From contig CM065378.1 of the NCBI GenBank assembly GCA_033060915.1, positions 50,354,001-50,418,000 on the forward strand: 64,000 bases of DNA, given 5' to 3'. The translations under genes and the position numbers were made by a program. Positions 1 through 12,500 of this stretch are shown here, in pieces (position 1 is the stretch's first letter; each line of letters starts with the position of its first letter). The notes under the pieces were generated by a model, which was not told the DNA's origin, ran no database searches, and worked only from the letters and a program-made list of their open reading frames with translations. This stretch comes from Euryodendron excelsum. Lineage: Eukaryota; Streptophyta; Magnoliopsida; Ericales; Pentaphylacaceae.

Positions 1-819
1 AGGACCGATTCCTGGGAACTTCTATCTTGATCACAATCAACACATAATATACATTAATTATTCAATATGAATGCATATTTAAGGTCCATCCACCCTAAAG
101 ATAAACTCTGGCCAAAATTCCAGAAACCTTTGAACAAAGACTAAAGCTCATCACTTTGGAAGCAAGCCCAAATCATATCTGACTTAATCCTTCAATGGCA
201 GCAACCTATAGAACACCAACCAGCCGTAAATACAATTCAAGGGTACTGTTTGCAGCACAGAAAGCCCAACAAAATCACCGATCCACCCCAGAATAGAACC
301 ACCAAAAATTTAACCCTTTATTACACCCTTACTGACCCTAACATCCTATATCTGCATGAAACTTAATGATGCTGGCAAAAACAGAAAGTGGTTTATTTCA
401 AGTTGAGGCACATTTGGGATCTCGTGTAGTTGAGTTTTAGTATCAATAAGAGTCTTATTTTGTCTAGTTATGGGTTTAGCATGGACTACAGAGTTCTAGT
501 TATTTTTATGGAATTTTAAGAGCAGTATTTGGTAATTTCAAGTTTTCTGGAAATGGTCTGCAGGTATCACCCATAGATCATATTATGGGTCTAGTTTTGT
601 AGTTGGTTTTTTATTATGGGTCTTATTTGGGTTTAGATCGGTTTTGGAAATCAAAGTCAGTAATTATGTATTCTAAGTTAGAAGACATATTAACTATGTA
701 GAAATGATTACATAGCTAGAAAATATCAGATAAAAAGCTAATGGGCTATGTCTCTACTTGCAGTCATCTTAGACATGCAAAAAATGATGATGTCAAACTT
801 TTGTTCCTATGGATGGATC
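1..819. other. No gene recognised
   Basis: No supported coding region, RNA gene or terminal repeat is visible. The sequence is AT-rich. Reverse-strand reading was searched for the missing C-terminal exon of the minus-strand gene whose exons start at 4104, without success. Part of this stretch may belong to the LINE remnant that becomes recognisable from about 820. Confidence 0.5.
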
Positions 820-1825
820 ATTAGCATCCCCTAGGTCCACTGCTACCACTATCTGGTGACAAAGTGGCCAACATACTCTAACATGGGCAAGTCCCTAAAT
901 ACCAAAGCAGCTCATATTATCAAAGGAGATTGGAAATGTCCAAGAAGCAAAACAAATGAAATTCAAGATATTATTAGTTACACTCTCCAAAATTTAAGAG
1001 TCAACCTACAAATTCAAACAAAAGTAATTTGGCTACCTCACAAGAGTGGACAGTATACTATAGAATCTACTTGTGAAGATCACATCAACCTCCAGTTCCA
1101 TGGCCAGATATATAGTCTGGTTTGCTCAAAAAAGATTCCAAATGTGCTTCCATCTTATGGATGTTATATTAAGAAAGACTAGCCACGAAAACAAGATGGA
1201 GAGAATGAGCCTCAGGAGCGAAGTCCATAATGCCTTTTATGTGCTGCAACTGCAGAAACACACAAACATTTGTTTTTCTCCTACAATTATTCAGCAACTA
1301 TAAGGAGAATAATTCTGTGAAAGAACTGTTTATACGAAGAGCCTCCAGAATGGGATTACGAATGTAATTGGAATATTCAACACTGCCAGTGGAATACCTT
1401 GTAGAACTAGTACAAGAAAATTATAATTAACATGTCATAGTGATATCTATGGAGAAGAACATTCACCAAGAAAAGAGCTGAAACCTCTTTTGTGATCCAA
1501 CAAACAGTGGACGATATAAGAGCAAGATTATCTTCCAGGAGGAAAATGAAAAACCACCTAGAGAAACTGGGAAATATGCCTGAGTCATGTCTGATACTAT
1601 ACTTAGTCCAAACTCAGGCCAAGGTGTCAGAAGAGGGAATTAAAACTCATGACTGAACTCTCTGTTTTTTGTGTTGTCATGAGATAGCTCAGGGATAGGA
1701 GCTTCCTTTGTGAAGTTGTTTGTGATAATCAGATGGATGGCTTAATCATCTATGTTCTATAATGTTCGATGCATTTTACACATTTTGTACAAAATTAACT
1801 CATTTTTCTAATAAAGTAAAAAAGT
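820..1825 (+). pseudogene. Degenerate non-LTR retrotransposon (LINE) ORF2 C-terminal remnant
   Basis: Conceptual translation in shifting frames resembles the end of plant L1-type LINE ORF2. First comes a block with 'DWKCPRSKTNEIQDII' and 'VIWLPHKSGQYT' (about 920-1070), the usual lead-in to the zinc-binding reverse-transcriptase C-terminal domain (zf-RVT). Then, after a frameshift near 1140-1200, comes 'FYVLQLQKHTNICFS', the decayed Cys/His knuckle. The tail near 1440-1560 reads 'VDDIRARLSSRRKMKN', like the basic C-terminus of such ORFs. The 3' end near 1800-1825 has an AATAAA-like stretch (taataaag). Several stops and frameshifts make it inactive. It is 5'-truncated, as most LINE copies are: no RT core is seen. 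The family assignment rests on remembered motif order, and the edges are approximate. Confidence 0.6.
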
Positions 1826-2144
1826 GAACTTAAGTTTCCAACAAGTCTAGTTTCCTATTTAGGAATCCAACTTCTAGTTGGTGTAGGAGACTTTGAAGTT
1901 TGAACCTTGTATACAGCAATAATACCTCTAAAAATGGAGATCATACAAAGAACATTATGAAGAAACCCAACCAAAATTACTCTATCAATAAGGTCATCCA
2001 TAATTAAAATACCTTCAATTAATGAAATTATTGTTCCAAAATAGATGTCACCCATTCTAATGCATGTTTTCCTACCAGTGAACCCATGGAAAGAAAAGGT
2101 AAAAAAGGAAACTCTGACAAACAACAGTTTTTATTGATGCAACC

Positions 2145-2852
2145 CTAAGAAGCACCGACACTCCGTGGGAGGAGCCGCATCCGTGTCGGACACCGACACA
2201 TGTGGGACACTCGTGGACACGTGTCGGACATTTCATTTTACGTGTCTGATTTTTTATTTATTTATTTTTACATCAGATACTCCACGGACACGGTTTGGAC
2301 ACGCGTGTCCCATTTTGGACACTTTAGGGACACGGCGGGAGTTCAACTATAAACTTTAAAACTAATTGTTGGATCGAAAAAGAAGAACAAGTATACTGTA
2401 TACTACTAATATTGATGGTTAATTTGTTTTATGTGTTCTTCATGGATTTTGTATTAGATGATGATAGATAGTAAATGAAGTTTAAAGAAATTTTAATGTT
2501 ATCGGGAGTTTAGGACTTTATAGTATTATGTATTGATGGAATAATTTTTTTTTTTATTGTTAATGTGTTTGTTACTTTATCATTTTTTATGGATGTAATC
2601 AACTAATTGTGAATGATTTGTTGCCAATTAAGTAGTGCAATGTGTTATTTTTTTTTTTTTAATTGGTGTTATCTTTTATAGTTTTGTCACTTTTTTTGTA
2701 AAAATTTATATATGACATATAAAAAAATATAAAAAAATATTTTTTTTGCCGTGTCCTTGCCATGTCGTGTCCTGCATTTTTTTAAAATTGCCGTGTCAGC
2801 GTGTCCGATACGTATCATGTCTGACACTTGTATCCGTGTCCGTGCTTCTTAG
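2145..2852. mobile_element. Non-autonomous TIR DNA transposon, 708 bp, with 8-bp TSD
   Basis: The element starts CTAAGAAGCACCGACAC and ends GTGTCCGTGCTTCTTAG, near-perfect terminal inverted repeats of about 17 bp. It is flanked on both sides by ATGCAACC (2137-2144 and 2853-2860). Subterminal DNA is dense in GTGTCC/GGACAC motifs in both orientations, as expected of transposase-binding sites. There is no transposase ORF; the interior is AT-rich. An 8-bp duplication fits the hAT superfamily. A 9-bp reading (GATGCAACC) would fit Mutator-like elements, so the superfamily is left open. Confidence 0.8.
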
Positions 2853-2860
2853 ATGCAACC

Positions 2861-4103
2861 ACTATCTTACTTCAACTATTATAAAAATAAATAAATAAGA
2901 ACTCTAAAATTGAATTTTTATAAATCAATTGTTTAAATTTGATTTGTGATTAATAATTTTGTTAGTTGATGGTATTACTTTCATTAGCTCTGATTACAAA
3001 TGTTATTGTTAGGGAATTTTCTTGTGATGAATTGATAATATTTTTTGGCTGTGAAATTACCACTCAGTTGGAAAGTACAACTGATTCATTCAATGATTTT
3101 GTTTATTTTATATGAATAATTTTCTTCTTCATTTTTTTTTTTTTTTTTGAGCTCATGTAATGTACAAGATGGTAAAATAAAAAGGCCGAACAGACAATGC
3201 ACGTTTATGATCTCCTAAATTTTGTATAATCATTTGATATGGATGATTAGCTCTTGATTGACCCCACTGTGTAAAATTCCTATCTCCACCACAATAGTAT
3301 GTCCTCCATAACATAACAACCATTCACTATCTGACAACCCTAAACCCGTCCTTTAAACATTCTGCTGCATAGGATTTCTAATCTATGGGGTTCAGCATAT
3401 TTTAAGCATAGAAACAGTCTTAAAGGCCCATTCTTCATAGAGGGATGTCATTGCAAAAATGCTTTGTACTTAAGTTTATAACACCATCCAATGTTCTTAT
3501 TATTATAACATCATCCTTTCTACAAACTAATAATACTGTTTTCTACAGGCTGTTTTGAAGTATAGGAAAACTATTTGAGGCAGCCTTCACAACAACTATT
3601 AGCAGGTCCGTACAGGTAACTGAAGAATCTGATCCAAGATGGATGGTAGGAGTTTGTAAATGTTAGCAACTTCCTTTTACAATAAGGGCATTACACATAC
3701 TAGCTGAAACTCAAAAGTTACCCACAAGGTAGATGTCAGGAATCTAGTTACATTTCATATCACTCAATGAGAGTTTTTGTAAAGGAAGGTCTTCCAAAAG
3801 TGAGCTCACAAAAGTCTTGAAAAGGTTGCTAATTAAAACAGTTAAAATCTCATTAAAACTGCTGGACGGTTTTTGCTTCATTTATATTTTCAAAGTAACT
3901 ATTCAACACTGTAAATTCTGTGCAAGGTAAGCTATACAGACTTCAGCCATTGAGGCAATAGAGTTTGTGGACCCATATCACACCAAGCCTCTCAGTAAAT
4001 GATAAAGGAGCATCTGAAAGGAAGCGCAAATGGAAAACTGATGGAAAAGCAAACAAAGTATGTTCAACAGTAGACTAAGAGAAAATTGTTGCAAATATCA
4101 TAC
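2861..4103. other. Non-coding; likely part of the gene's last intron
   Basis: The stretch lies 3' of exon 11 of the minus-strand gene and starts with that exon's GT donor (4103-4102). I looked on the minus strand for a final exon with the membrane-anchor region typical of the family and saw none, so the intron probably runs past position 1. Otherwise AT-rich, with homopolymer T near 3132-3150. Confidence 0.4.
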
Positions 4104-4259
4104 CTGCTGATGATAGATTGTGGCAGATTCAAGAAACTTCCCATAAGCATGAACTATCTCCTTTGTATACGGCTTTATAGCAACCTGCACTGTATCAAAA
4201 TGGGGCTTTGTCACAGTGGCAACCTGATCAATGTACAGCTTGCTAACTTTCTTAACTTC
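4104..4259 (-). CDS. Exon 11, last exon seen
   Basis: 52 codons, residues 330-381, starting [20 protein letters not shown] and ending [12 protein letters not shown]. The acceptor is GTTGCAG|GAAGTT and the donor CAG|GTATGA. The frame is still open at the donor, so at least one more coding exon is needed. Leu337 sits where relatives, as I recall them, have Pro (KPY). Confidence 0.87.
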
Positions 4260-6243
4260 CTGCAACCAAATTAATTCCACCTAAGGGCATAAGGATTCAA
4301 TAAAGGAGGTAAACAATAAGGACAATTATGGAAAAAGTATTAAAAGACGTACCTGAAAGTAGGGGTCTACAATTTCTTGTACTTTGATAACATGTGGAGT
4401 CACAACACTTTTAGATGTCTTATAAACCTCAGTAGCTTTTGTGGTCAGTGATTGCAAATGTGGTTCAACAGATGTGGTTATCATCAACCACTGTTCCTTT
4501 ACAGCTGGGATCCATTTCTTCATGTTTCAGGATGAAATCAAGAAGAAAAAAATTCAATTTAGTAAACAATTTAATCTAGGAAATGCCAAATTCAAAACCC
4601 AACCAAACAATGTGCAAGATTGAGCACAAATTCAGTAATATATAATGACTTACAATTTTAATTGTTTCCACGTGGGGTTCAGCCCAAGTTTCAGCTTGGG
4701 CCTTTTTCTCCAGCACCTGGAACAATTTGTAAGTAATTCTAGTTCGTTAAAGAATTCTGAAAGATGTAACAGTCATGATCAACAATACATGAACACCACC
4801 TATAAATAGATATATAACTGCCAGCGAAATATAACTTACTATGTAAGGTATGCGAACTATCTATGTGGAAATCAAGCAAAAATATATCTGCCAGCAGCTA
4901 CTATGTAAGTTTTGAGAAATCTCTATGTAGAAATCAAGCAAAAATACCTTCTGGATGACTTTATCCACTGAAGGTTTTCCATGCATATTCCAATGTGTCT
5001 CGACAAATGACTGCAAGTTAGTAATATCAGTCAAAACTCATGCGCGAAGTCCTCATATACCATTACTATATACTCCAAAAACCAACCTGGCCACGAATTA
5101 AATGAACAGAAAACCAAGGGGGAAGCCATGCACCATGAACCTGATCATGGATTGCAATATAAGATGAATCAGAAAAAATAAAAAGTAGTAGAATATGAAA
5201 ATTGTTTTATAAATCCTTGAAATACATTAAAGGTGAACCAGTATACCAATAACAAACTGTAACTACAATAAACCACTCACAAACTGTTCACTTTGTATCT
5301 AAACAATATACAGTACAATTCAAAGCAACAGCAACTATAGCAATGTAGACATCTGGAACAAAGAATACCTAGAGTCGCATTAAAGAAGGCAGGTTCTAGT
5401 AAATGTTCCATCATCCTATCAAGGTTCCATCAGTAAGATGACATCATTACAAATTTTGCAGAGGGAGCTTATAAATTATATGTTTTGTCAAATACCCATC
5501 CCACCCTTATTATGGTCAAACAGCAAATGCTAAATCCAATTTGCCCTTACCAACGAAAGTAAAACCTCCAATTTGCCCTTTCAAAATTATAGTCTCCCTT
5601 ACCCATCCCACCCTTATTATGGTCACCAAACTGGCAAACCTCCATCGGCACAAAAGCTTTCTCTTACTCCCTCTTCACCATCCATCCCACCAATTTCGCA
5701 ATAGATACAACACCCCATCACCTAGCCAAATCATATTACGTTATCTATAACAGAATCAACATCTCTCCTTTATAAACCATCATTTAAAGGCCTCAACAGT
5801 ATTTCCCCTCAGCCCCTTTCACTGGGATGTACTGTTAATCATCGGATCAGTAATAGCAAAACAATCAAAACATGTAAAGCTATAAATTTAGTACATACAA
5901 ATCCTAATAGAGGGTACCATATCTTCGTTGTCTTATTGAAGACAGCTTTCTCTCTCTCGCTCTAAACCCATGATTGTGAATGGCCACTCACTCACATCAT
6001 CTAGAAGGTCCACCTTCTCCATCCCTGTCCACAGCCACCATATGCAAATTTATATAATTATCTATGTCCAATCACTAACATTATCTAGATGGTTCTCCAC
6101 CTTCTCCACCACCATCCACGTCCACCTTCTCCATCACTGTCCACAGCCACCATACGCAAATTTATATAATTATCTATGTCCAATCACTAAAACTGTCTAG
6201 ATGGTTCTCCACCACCATCCACTGCAGCCACTCTATATATAAC

Positions 6244-6293
<50 letters not shown>

Positions 6294-6449
6294 CTGAACC
6301 CATCGTTCTCAATGTCCAATGACTCCAATCACTAACATCATCCAGAAGGTCCACCATACTCTCCATCACTGTCCACAGCCCACCCACTGACATTATCTAG
6401 AAGGTCCACCACCTTCTCCATCATTGTCAACCATAACCATACTTTATAA

Positions 6450-6517
<68 letters not shown>

Positions 6518-9500
6518 AGTGGTGAATGAAACCCCTAACTTCCATATAATTCTCACTATGCTAGTGTTGGATTAAGGAATACAGCTTCTTTTTGATAGGC
6601 CACACTTGGAAGGCCAAATACCCTCCCATAACCAATGGCATAAACAAGTGTGAGAAGATAAAGAATGGAATGCACATCTAACAGTAGCAGTAGACCACCT
6701 CCCATATTTGACTGGGTAAATCTCATAAACATCCTAAAATCCCTCTCTTTTTTGAGATAATTATACTTTACCTCCCTGTGGTTTAAGCCAAAATCAGATG
6801 ACCCCCATGTGGTTTAAAAGTGAACACATGATACCCCTGTAATTTTAAACTAATCTGCAAATGGATGGAAACCGTTAGATTTAATGAAAATTCTATCATA
6901 GGGGTATTTTGTCATTTTATATCTCTAAATTAGAACATTAAAAAGATGATTTGGCCCTGTTATGCCAAAACAATTATGAAAATCTAATATTATGTCTTCA
7001 AAAAGATGATTTGGTCATTTTACATATTCAAATTAGAATATCAAAAAGACAACTTGGTGAAATAACCAAAAAAAAAAACTCAATAGACAACACTTGATTT
7101 TGGCATAAAAGTGTCATAATCTTTCGTTTCTATAATTTTTTTGGCATAAAAGGGCCAAATCATCTTTTTAATGTTCTAATTTAGAGATATAAAATGACAA
7201 AATTACCACTATGATAGAATTTCCATTATATCTAACGGATGGATATAACGATTTCCATCCATTTGCAGATTAATCCAAAACTACAAGGGAGTCATACGTT
7301 CATTTTTAAACCACAGGGTGGTTATCTGATTTTGGCCCAAACCACAAGAGGGTAAAAGTGTAATTACCCCTTCTTTTTTTCCCCAAAACCCATATTTATG
7401 CAGACCCCTCACTGTTTTGGTGGTTGAGAAGAATCCTGGTAGCAAGTAGAAAGACACAGTTACTAGTGCATGTGACAAATCAATTATGATTTGTGGAAGT
7501 TATTTCTACTGGTCCGTCCAAAACTCTCTCACACCAAACTTGTTGATGTACACTGTCTTACCAAAACTCTACAGAAACCTCAACACCCAACAACAAACCA
7601 ACACCACAATGTCTTTAGCATGATTTATCACTCTCGTGAGGAATTATTAACAATTAAAGGATATTTGGAAATGAACTTTTAAGTGATGAAAATAGTAGGT
7701 GGTGTGAATTTATGTGTTTTAGGCAACCTTCCAATGCCAACCTGTTTTAAAGAAAACAACAGAAAAACAATGGGAAAGCACAATTGGCATCAGAATGTAC
7801 CCTTTTGCCTCAACACTTACAAATTATATCACACCTCATACGTGTAGTGCCTACCCTTAACGCTTCTTTCTACAAAAGCTACGGTCTCTGCAATTCCATG
7901 TAACTCATTCACTTTTACTGATATCACTTCAGCTGCTAAGCCTGAGACAGTTCAAATCCCAGTAGCACACGTACAGCAATGAGCAGGCACAATAGCCAAT
8001 AAGGTGGAAGAAAAGAAAGTCCTACCATTATAAAATGCAATCTTTGTTGCTCACCAGAAATAAATAAAAAAATAAGGAGGTTCTACTGAATTTTTACATA
8101 ATGACTTGCACCAGCTTCTCGAGAAAGCATTTGAACTTGTATGCTCAATACAGTCAAATCATCAAGACTTCATGTCACGACCCAAGATCCACATGGTACA
8201 ATATTTTGTACTTTGGGCCTTGGCCCGCATGGCTTTAAAACATGTTGTACCAAGTAGATACAAGTGCCTACTAATATAGCACTTCCCTTCTCCTTCCTTA
8301 GGCAGTGTGGGATTGCAACACATAACCTTAGAGCCAGCCTACCAAGTATCTCGACCTCGCCCACGTGTAGCCGCCCGAGTCTCACAATCTACCCACTAAT
8401 GGGCTATGCATCCTCGCATTGGGCTAGATCCACACACTTCTTGTTAGAATTAGCTCTGATAACATTTTTCCACAACCCAGAATTCACATGATACAATATT
8501 GTTTGCTTTAGACCTTGGCCCCACAGCTTTAAAAATGCGTTGTACCAAGTAGATACAAGTGCCTACATACATAGAACTTTCACTCTTCTTCCCCGAGGGA
8601 TGTGGGATCACAACTTATAACATTGGAGCTAGTTCTTGTCCCCGCACAAGTGCAGCGTCTCACACTTTAACTAAAAGACAAAATATATCAGTAGAGCCAC
8701 CGTGTTCATCTTTATTTAACATTCCTAGAAGCAAACCAGTAAGTGATTATTATGTAAACCAAGGGGTGGCACACACTATGTGCATGTGCTATATTACACC
8801 CTCTCACTTTCTCTATCAATTAAGTGATTGGGTGGTTACTAGGTTGTGTAACTGAACAGAAAATTGGAAGGTGGGCTAGTGTGAACAAAAGTTGTGCTAT
8901 TAATATTTCATCCTTGAAGTGATAAGATTTTTGCCGTTGAATTTGGAGCTTCACTAGCTTCATCAAAACTAGGTGTTGGTTTTATAATAGTACAGATAGG
9001 TAAAGGACCACACTATTGTTAAGTCTGACAACTTGATTTACAGATAAAGAATATAAATCTAAGCCCCACATAGAAGTATATAAATCTCTTTCTGCATAAA
9101 CCTCAACTTGGGCCACATGCTCAAAGAAAAACTACCAATGATTCTCACACTGCACTATCATTTTGCTGTAAAAACTTTGGTGCATCAGCTTGACAACTTC
9201 GCCTAGTGTCACAAGCTAAAGAATAATTTATCGTCTGGTTTCTAAGTCCTATTTTGTTTGCATTATCCCATTTTCCCCCTCTTCTGTCATAGAACACATC
9301 CACAATTTTAGAGAATGTCAAAAACTTCAGGTGCCCAATCCAACATTAGTTTTAGGACTTCTGAAAACAACCTTATTTCTCTAGAGCTTCATGGCTAAAG
9401 CTTGAATCTTCAGAGTTTCATGTGTTATATGGACTCTAGGAGTGGGTAAATGTCTTATGTGTCAGATTCATTTAATTTTCATGTCTAAAGGGATGGGAAC

Positions 9501-12500
9501 CAGCAGGATATTCATATTTCTTAATACACTTCTTTTTTTCCCAAGGATAAACTAGTATTTGCCATATACAAAATTTCTTGCACAATAGGGGAGTGTTTTC
9601 CATATTTACAGGGCAAACTCAAATTACTAAATATTTTTGTTAAGTGAATGTCCAACATTATATGTCGAACACATATATATACTCATACCCTTACACAAGT
9701 ATCAGAGTCCCAGTGCTGATTGTTCGACATAGATACTCATATGTTTTAGAAGCGTCCGCGTAACCTAAAGGCTAAAGCAACATCTGAAGCTTCAGCTAAA
9801 GCATATACTTGTTTGAATTTTCTCCACGACACTTGAATTACTAAACATATTTTACTAAGTGAATGTTCAACATTACATGTCGAACACATCCATACCCATA
9901 CTACCCAAGTGTCGGAGTCCAAGTGTTGTGTGTCTGACAAGGTCCTCATACATTTTAGAAGGGTCCACATGACATAGGTTTCATGGCTGAAGCATGATCT
10001 AAAGCTTCAGCTAAAGCATAAACTTGTTTGAATTTTCTACTGAACACCATCCACAATTTCCTTTTAGGAGTAAAAGGATATATATTAAACCAAACAGTAT
10101 CTAGAATTGCACCACGCCAAGAGCAAAAATTCGCTATGAGCAAGAAGCATTTCTAATGTAGCAAAGTTGAGACAAATTAATCAGATAATTCAAATCAGTT
10201 CCTCTCTTTGAAACAAATGAGCTAATTGGCAGATTTTAAAACTACGCCAATGGAATGCAATTCAAGTTCAAAACGAGAAAGTACGTTGTTCAGCTCCGCA
10301 TGGAAAACAATACTAGCTAATATAGTGCATATCTTGCCTTAACATCTTCTAAGAATGAACAAAAATAGTCCACCCCAAAACGAGCACACAACATTGAAGC
10401 ACTTAAAAGAACTCATTATAACATTCTAAAATCTCCTGCAATGAATATAAGCACATATAGCGACATAGCGTTGTGAAGAAAACCAAATCAATCTTTTACC
10501 TCCATTAACTCATTAGTTTTTGATGTGGCCTCAAACTTTGCCTTCATCATTTCTTCCTGGAACAAGTTTCATATGGAGAGAGAGTGCACAAATCACCATC
10601 ATTAGCATACACTAATAAGATTATTAGCGAGCGACAAAAGGTTAGTAGTGTACCTCAGCAACTTGAAGTGCACGTTCGGTTTTATGAAGTTTGGCCATCT
10701 GTCCTTCAATAATGTTTTGAAGCTGCAAAAGAAACAAAAAGGGAAAAACAACTGTCACAATACCACTTTTCGAGGGTAAGACCATTCAATTGAAATCTAG
10801 CAAACTCAAGTGACATGAGAAATAAAAGAAACAAATGTTCCATGGTTACATACAAAATAAAAAAATGGATCACAACAGTGATGCCAATTCATTCATTCAA
10901 AATTTAGCAATAATCAAATTGTACAATAGATGGAGGAAGCAAATCTTCCGGGACATGTAGAAAATTTTGTTTTTATTATTTAAAAAAAAAAGTCCTTCTA
11001 CAATGCTATCACTCCTAAAAACAGGCAAATGTTTAAGACCCAACAGCAAGCAATTTGCCTTCAAAATTTGACTAAAATTTCATAGTAAGTCAACACTTTC
11101 TATTCATATCCTCATGCCATCCTAATTATCTCCATTTTTACCCCAACATAAATACATTAAATAGGCATCCAACAAGATCCCTAAACTCTTGACTGATGAC
11201 AGCAAGCAAGAAAAGGAGACTCATTCACTAGTATCCACTTGTTGTCACTTTAGGCGCTTAAATAACCATTAATTATTTGTCAAGCACCATCCTTCAAAAG
11301 CCTAGGTATTTTGCAATTTATTCATTAACAAACAACATGCCCTAGAAAGTTGACTTAATTAATTAAGCAATACCAATACATAATGTTCTAATGATCTGGC
11401 GCTGTGAGATAGAATAAATAAACAGCCCTTCAATTAAAGTATTTAACATACAAATGCTCAGGGAGATTATTAGCCAATTATTCAATGCATTCTCATTCTT
11501 TTCATATTAATAAAGGCCAAAAAAGGAAGAAGAAAAAAAAAATTCCAACTAAACCAGCAGGTCATATGAATACAACATGAAAAGCATATATGTCTATGTT
11601 ATATGAATTAGATCCATGCTTATGGTTTTCCATACTTTGTTTAATTAAAACAGGCCCCTAGTTATAAAAGAACAATTTAAGATATTTATATCTATAAAGA
11701 AGACAATAAAGGTTATTCAACTCAAGTATACTCCCAAAATTCCAAGTCTACCCAAAAGGTTTATGTCATAACTCTATAAATCCATTGTTTCAATTACACC
11801 AGGTTTTGCTCTTAACATATAAACTCTTGCACTCTCTCACATTTTAGCCCCACAAGCAGAACTTGCTTAGCATCCCAAGGCCATTTGTTCTAGTCCAACA
11901 TGAATCACATGATACATGAACTTTTGCACACTCCCATTTAAGCTTCAAGCTCCCTCGTGCAGTATTGAAATTTCAATACCACTTCACTAACTCCTTCCAA
12001 TAGCGCACATCAATAGCTTCAAGCTTTCAAAATCTTCTCCTTTCTGGGTTGTCCCATCCTTCCAATAGCACTTCATGTGTGCTTTGGTCTGCCCTCATGC
12101 AGGATTGAAATTTGACTGATTGAACAATCGATGAAACCCTTAGACTATTCAAAAAACAAAAACTTCATCCATTTTCTAATCCTTGAAAATTATTTCTTTG
12201 GCTGTAGTTTTGGCCATCTTTGTTCTATTATGCTTTCCTTACAGATTGAAACCACCTCAGACTGCGCACTGCAGCATTAACTTAGGATACCAACCCCAAA
12301 ATACTATTTATTCTAATGAGATTCTTACCCACATACACCCACAATAGCATCCAAGTGACAAGAAGTGAAGTTTTAAATTCTCAAATTTGGGAGGGGAAAT
12401 AGGATTGTTCAGCTCTGCTACCAAATTGATTAGGACAAATTGGGGAAGTAACAAAAACAAATGTTGCATATGAGCTATTGCTTGGTGCAATGGTAAAATT

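Noticed and set aside
3541..4080. Possible last exon of the minus-strand gene
   Set aside because: No reading with the expected membrane segment or basic tail after a 3' splice site was found on the minus strand.
6187..6556. Ser-Leu repeat 'proteins' on the minus strand
   Set aside because: They are translations of the AG and TG microsatellites.
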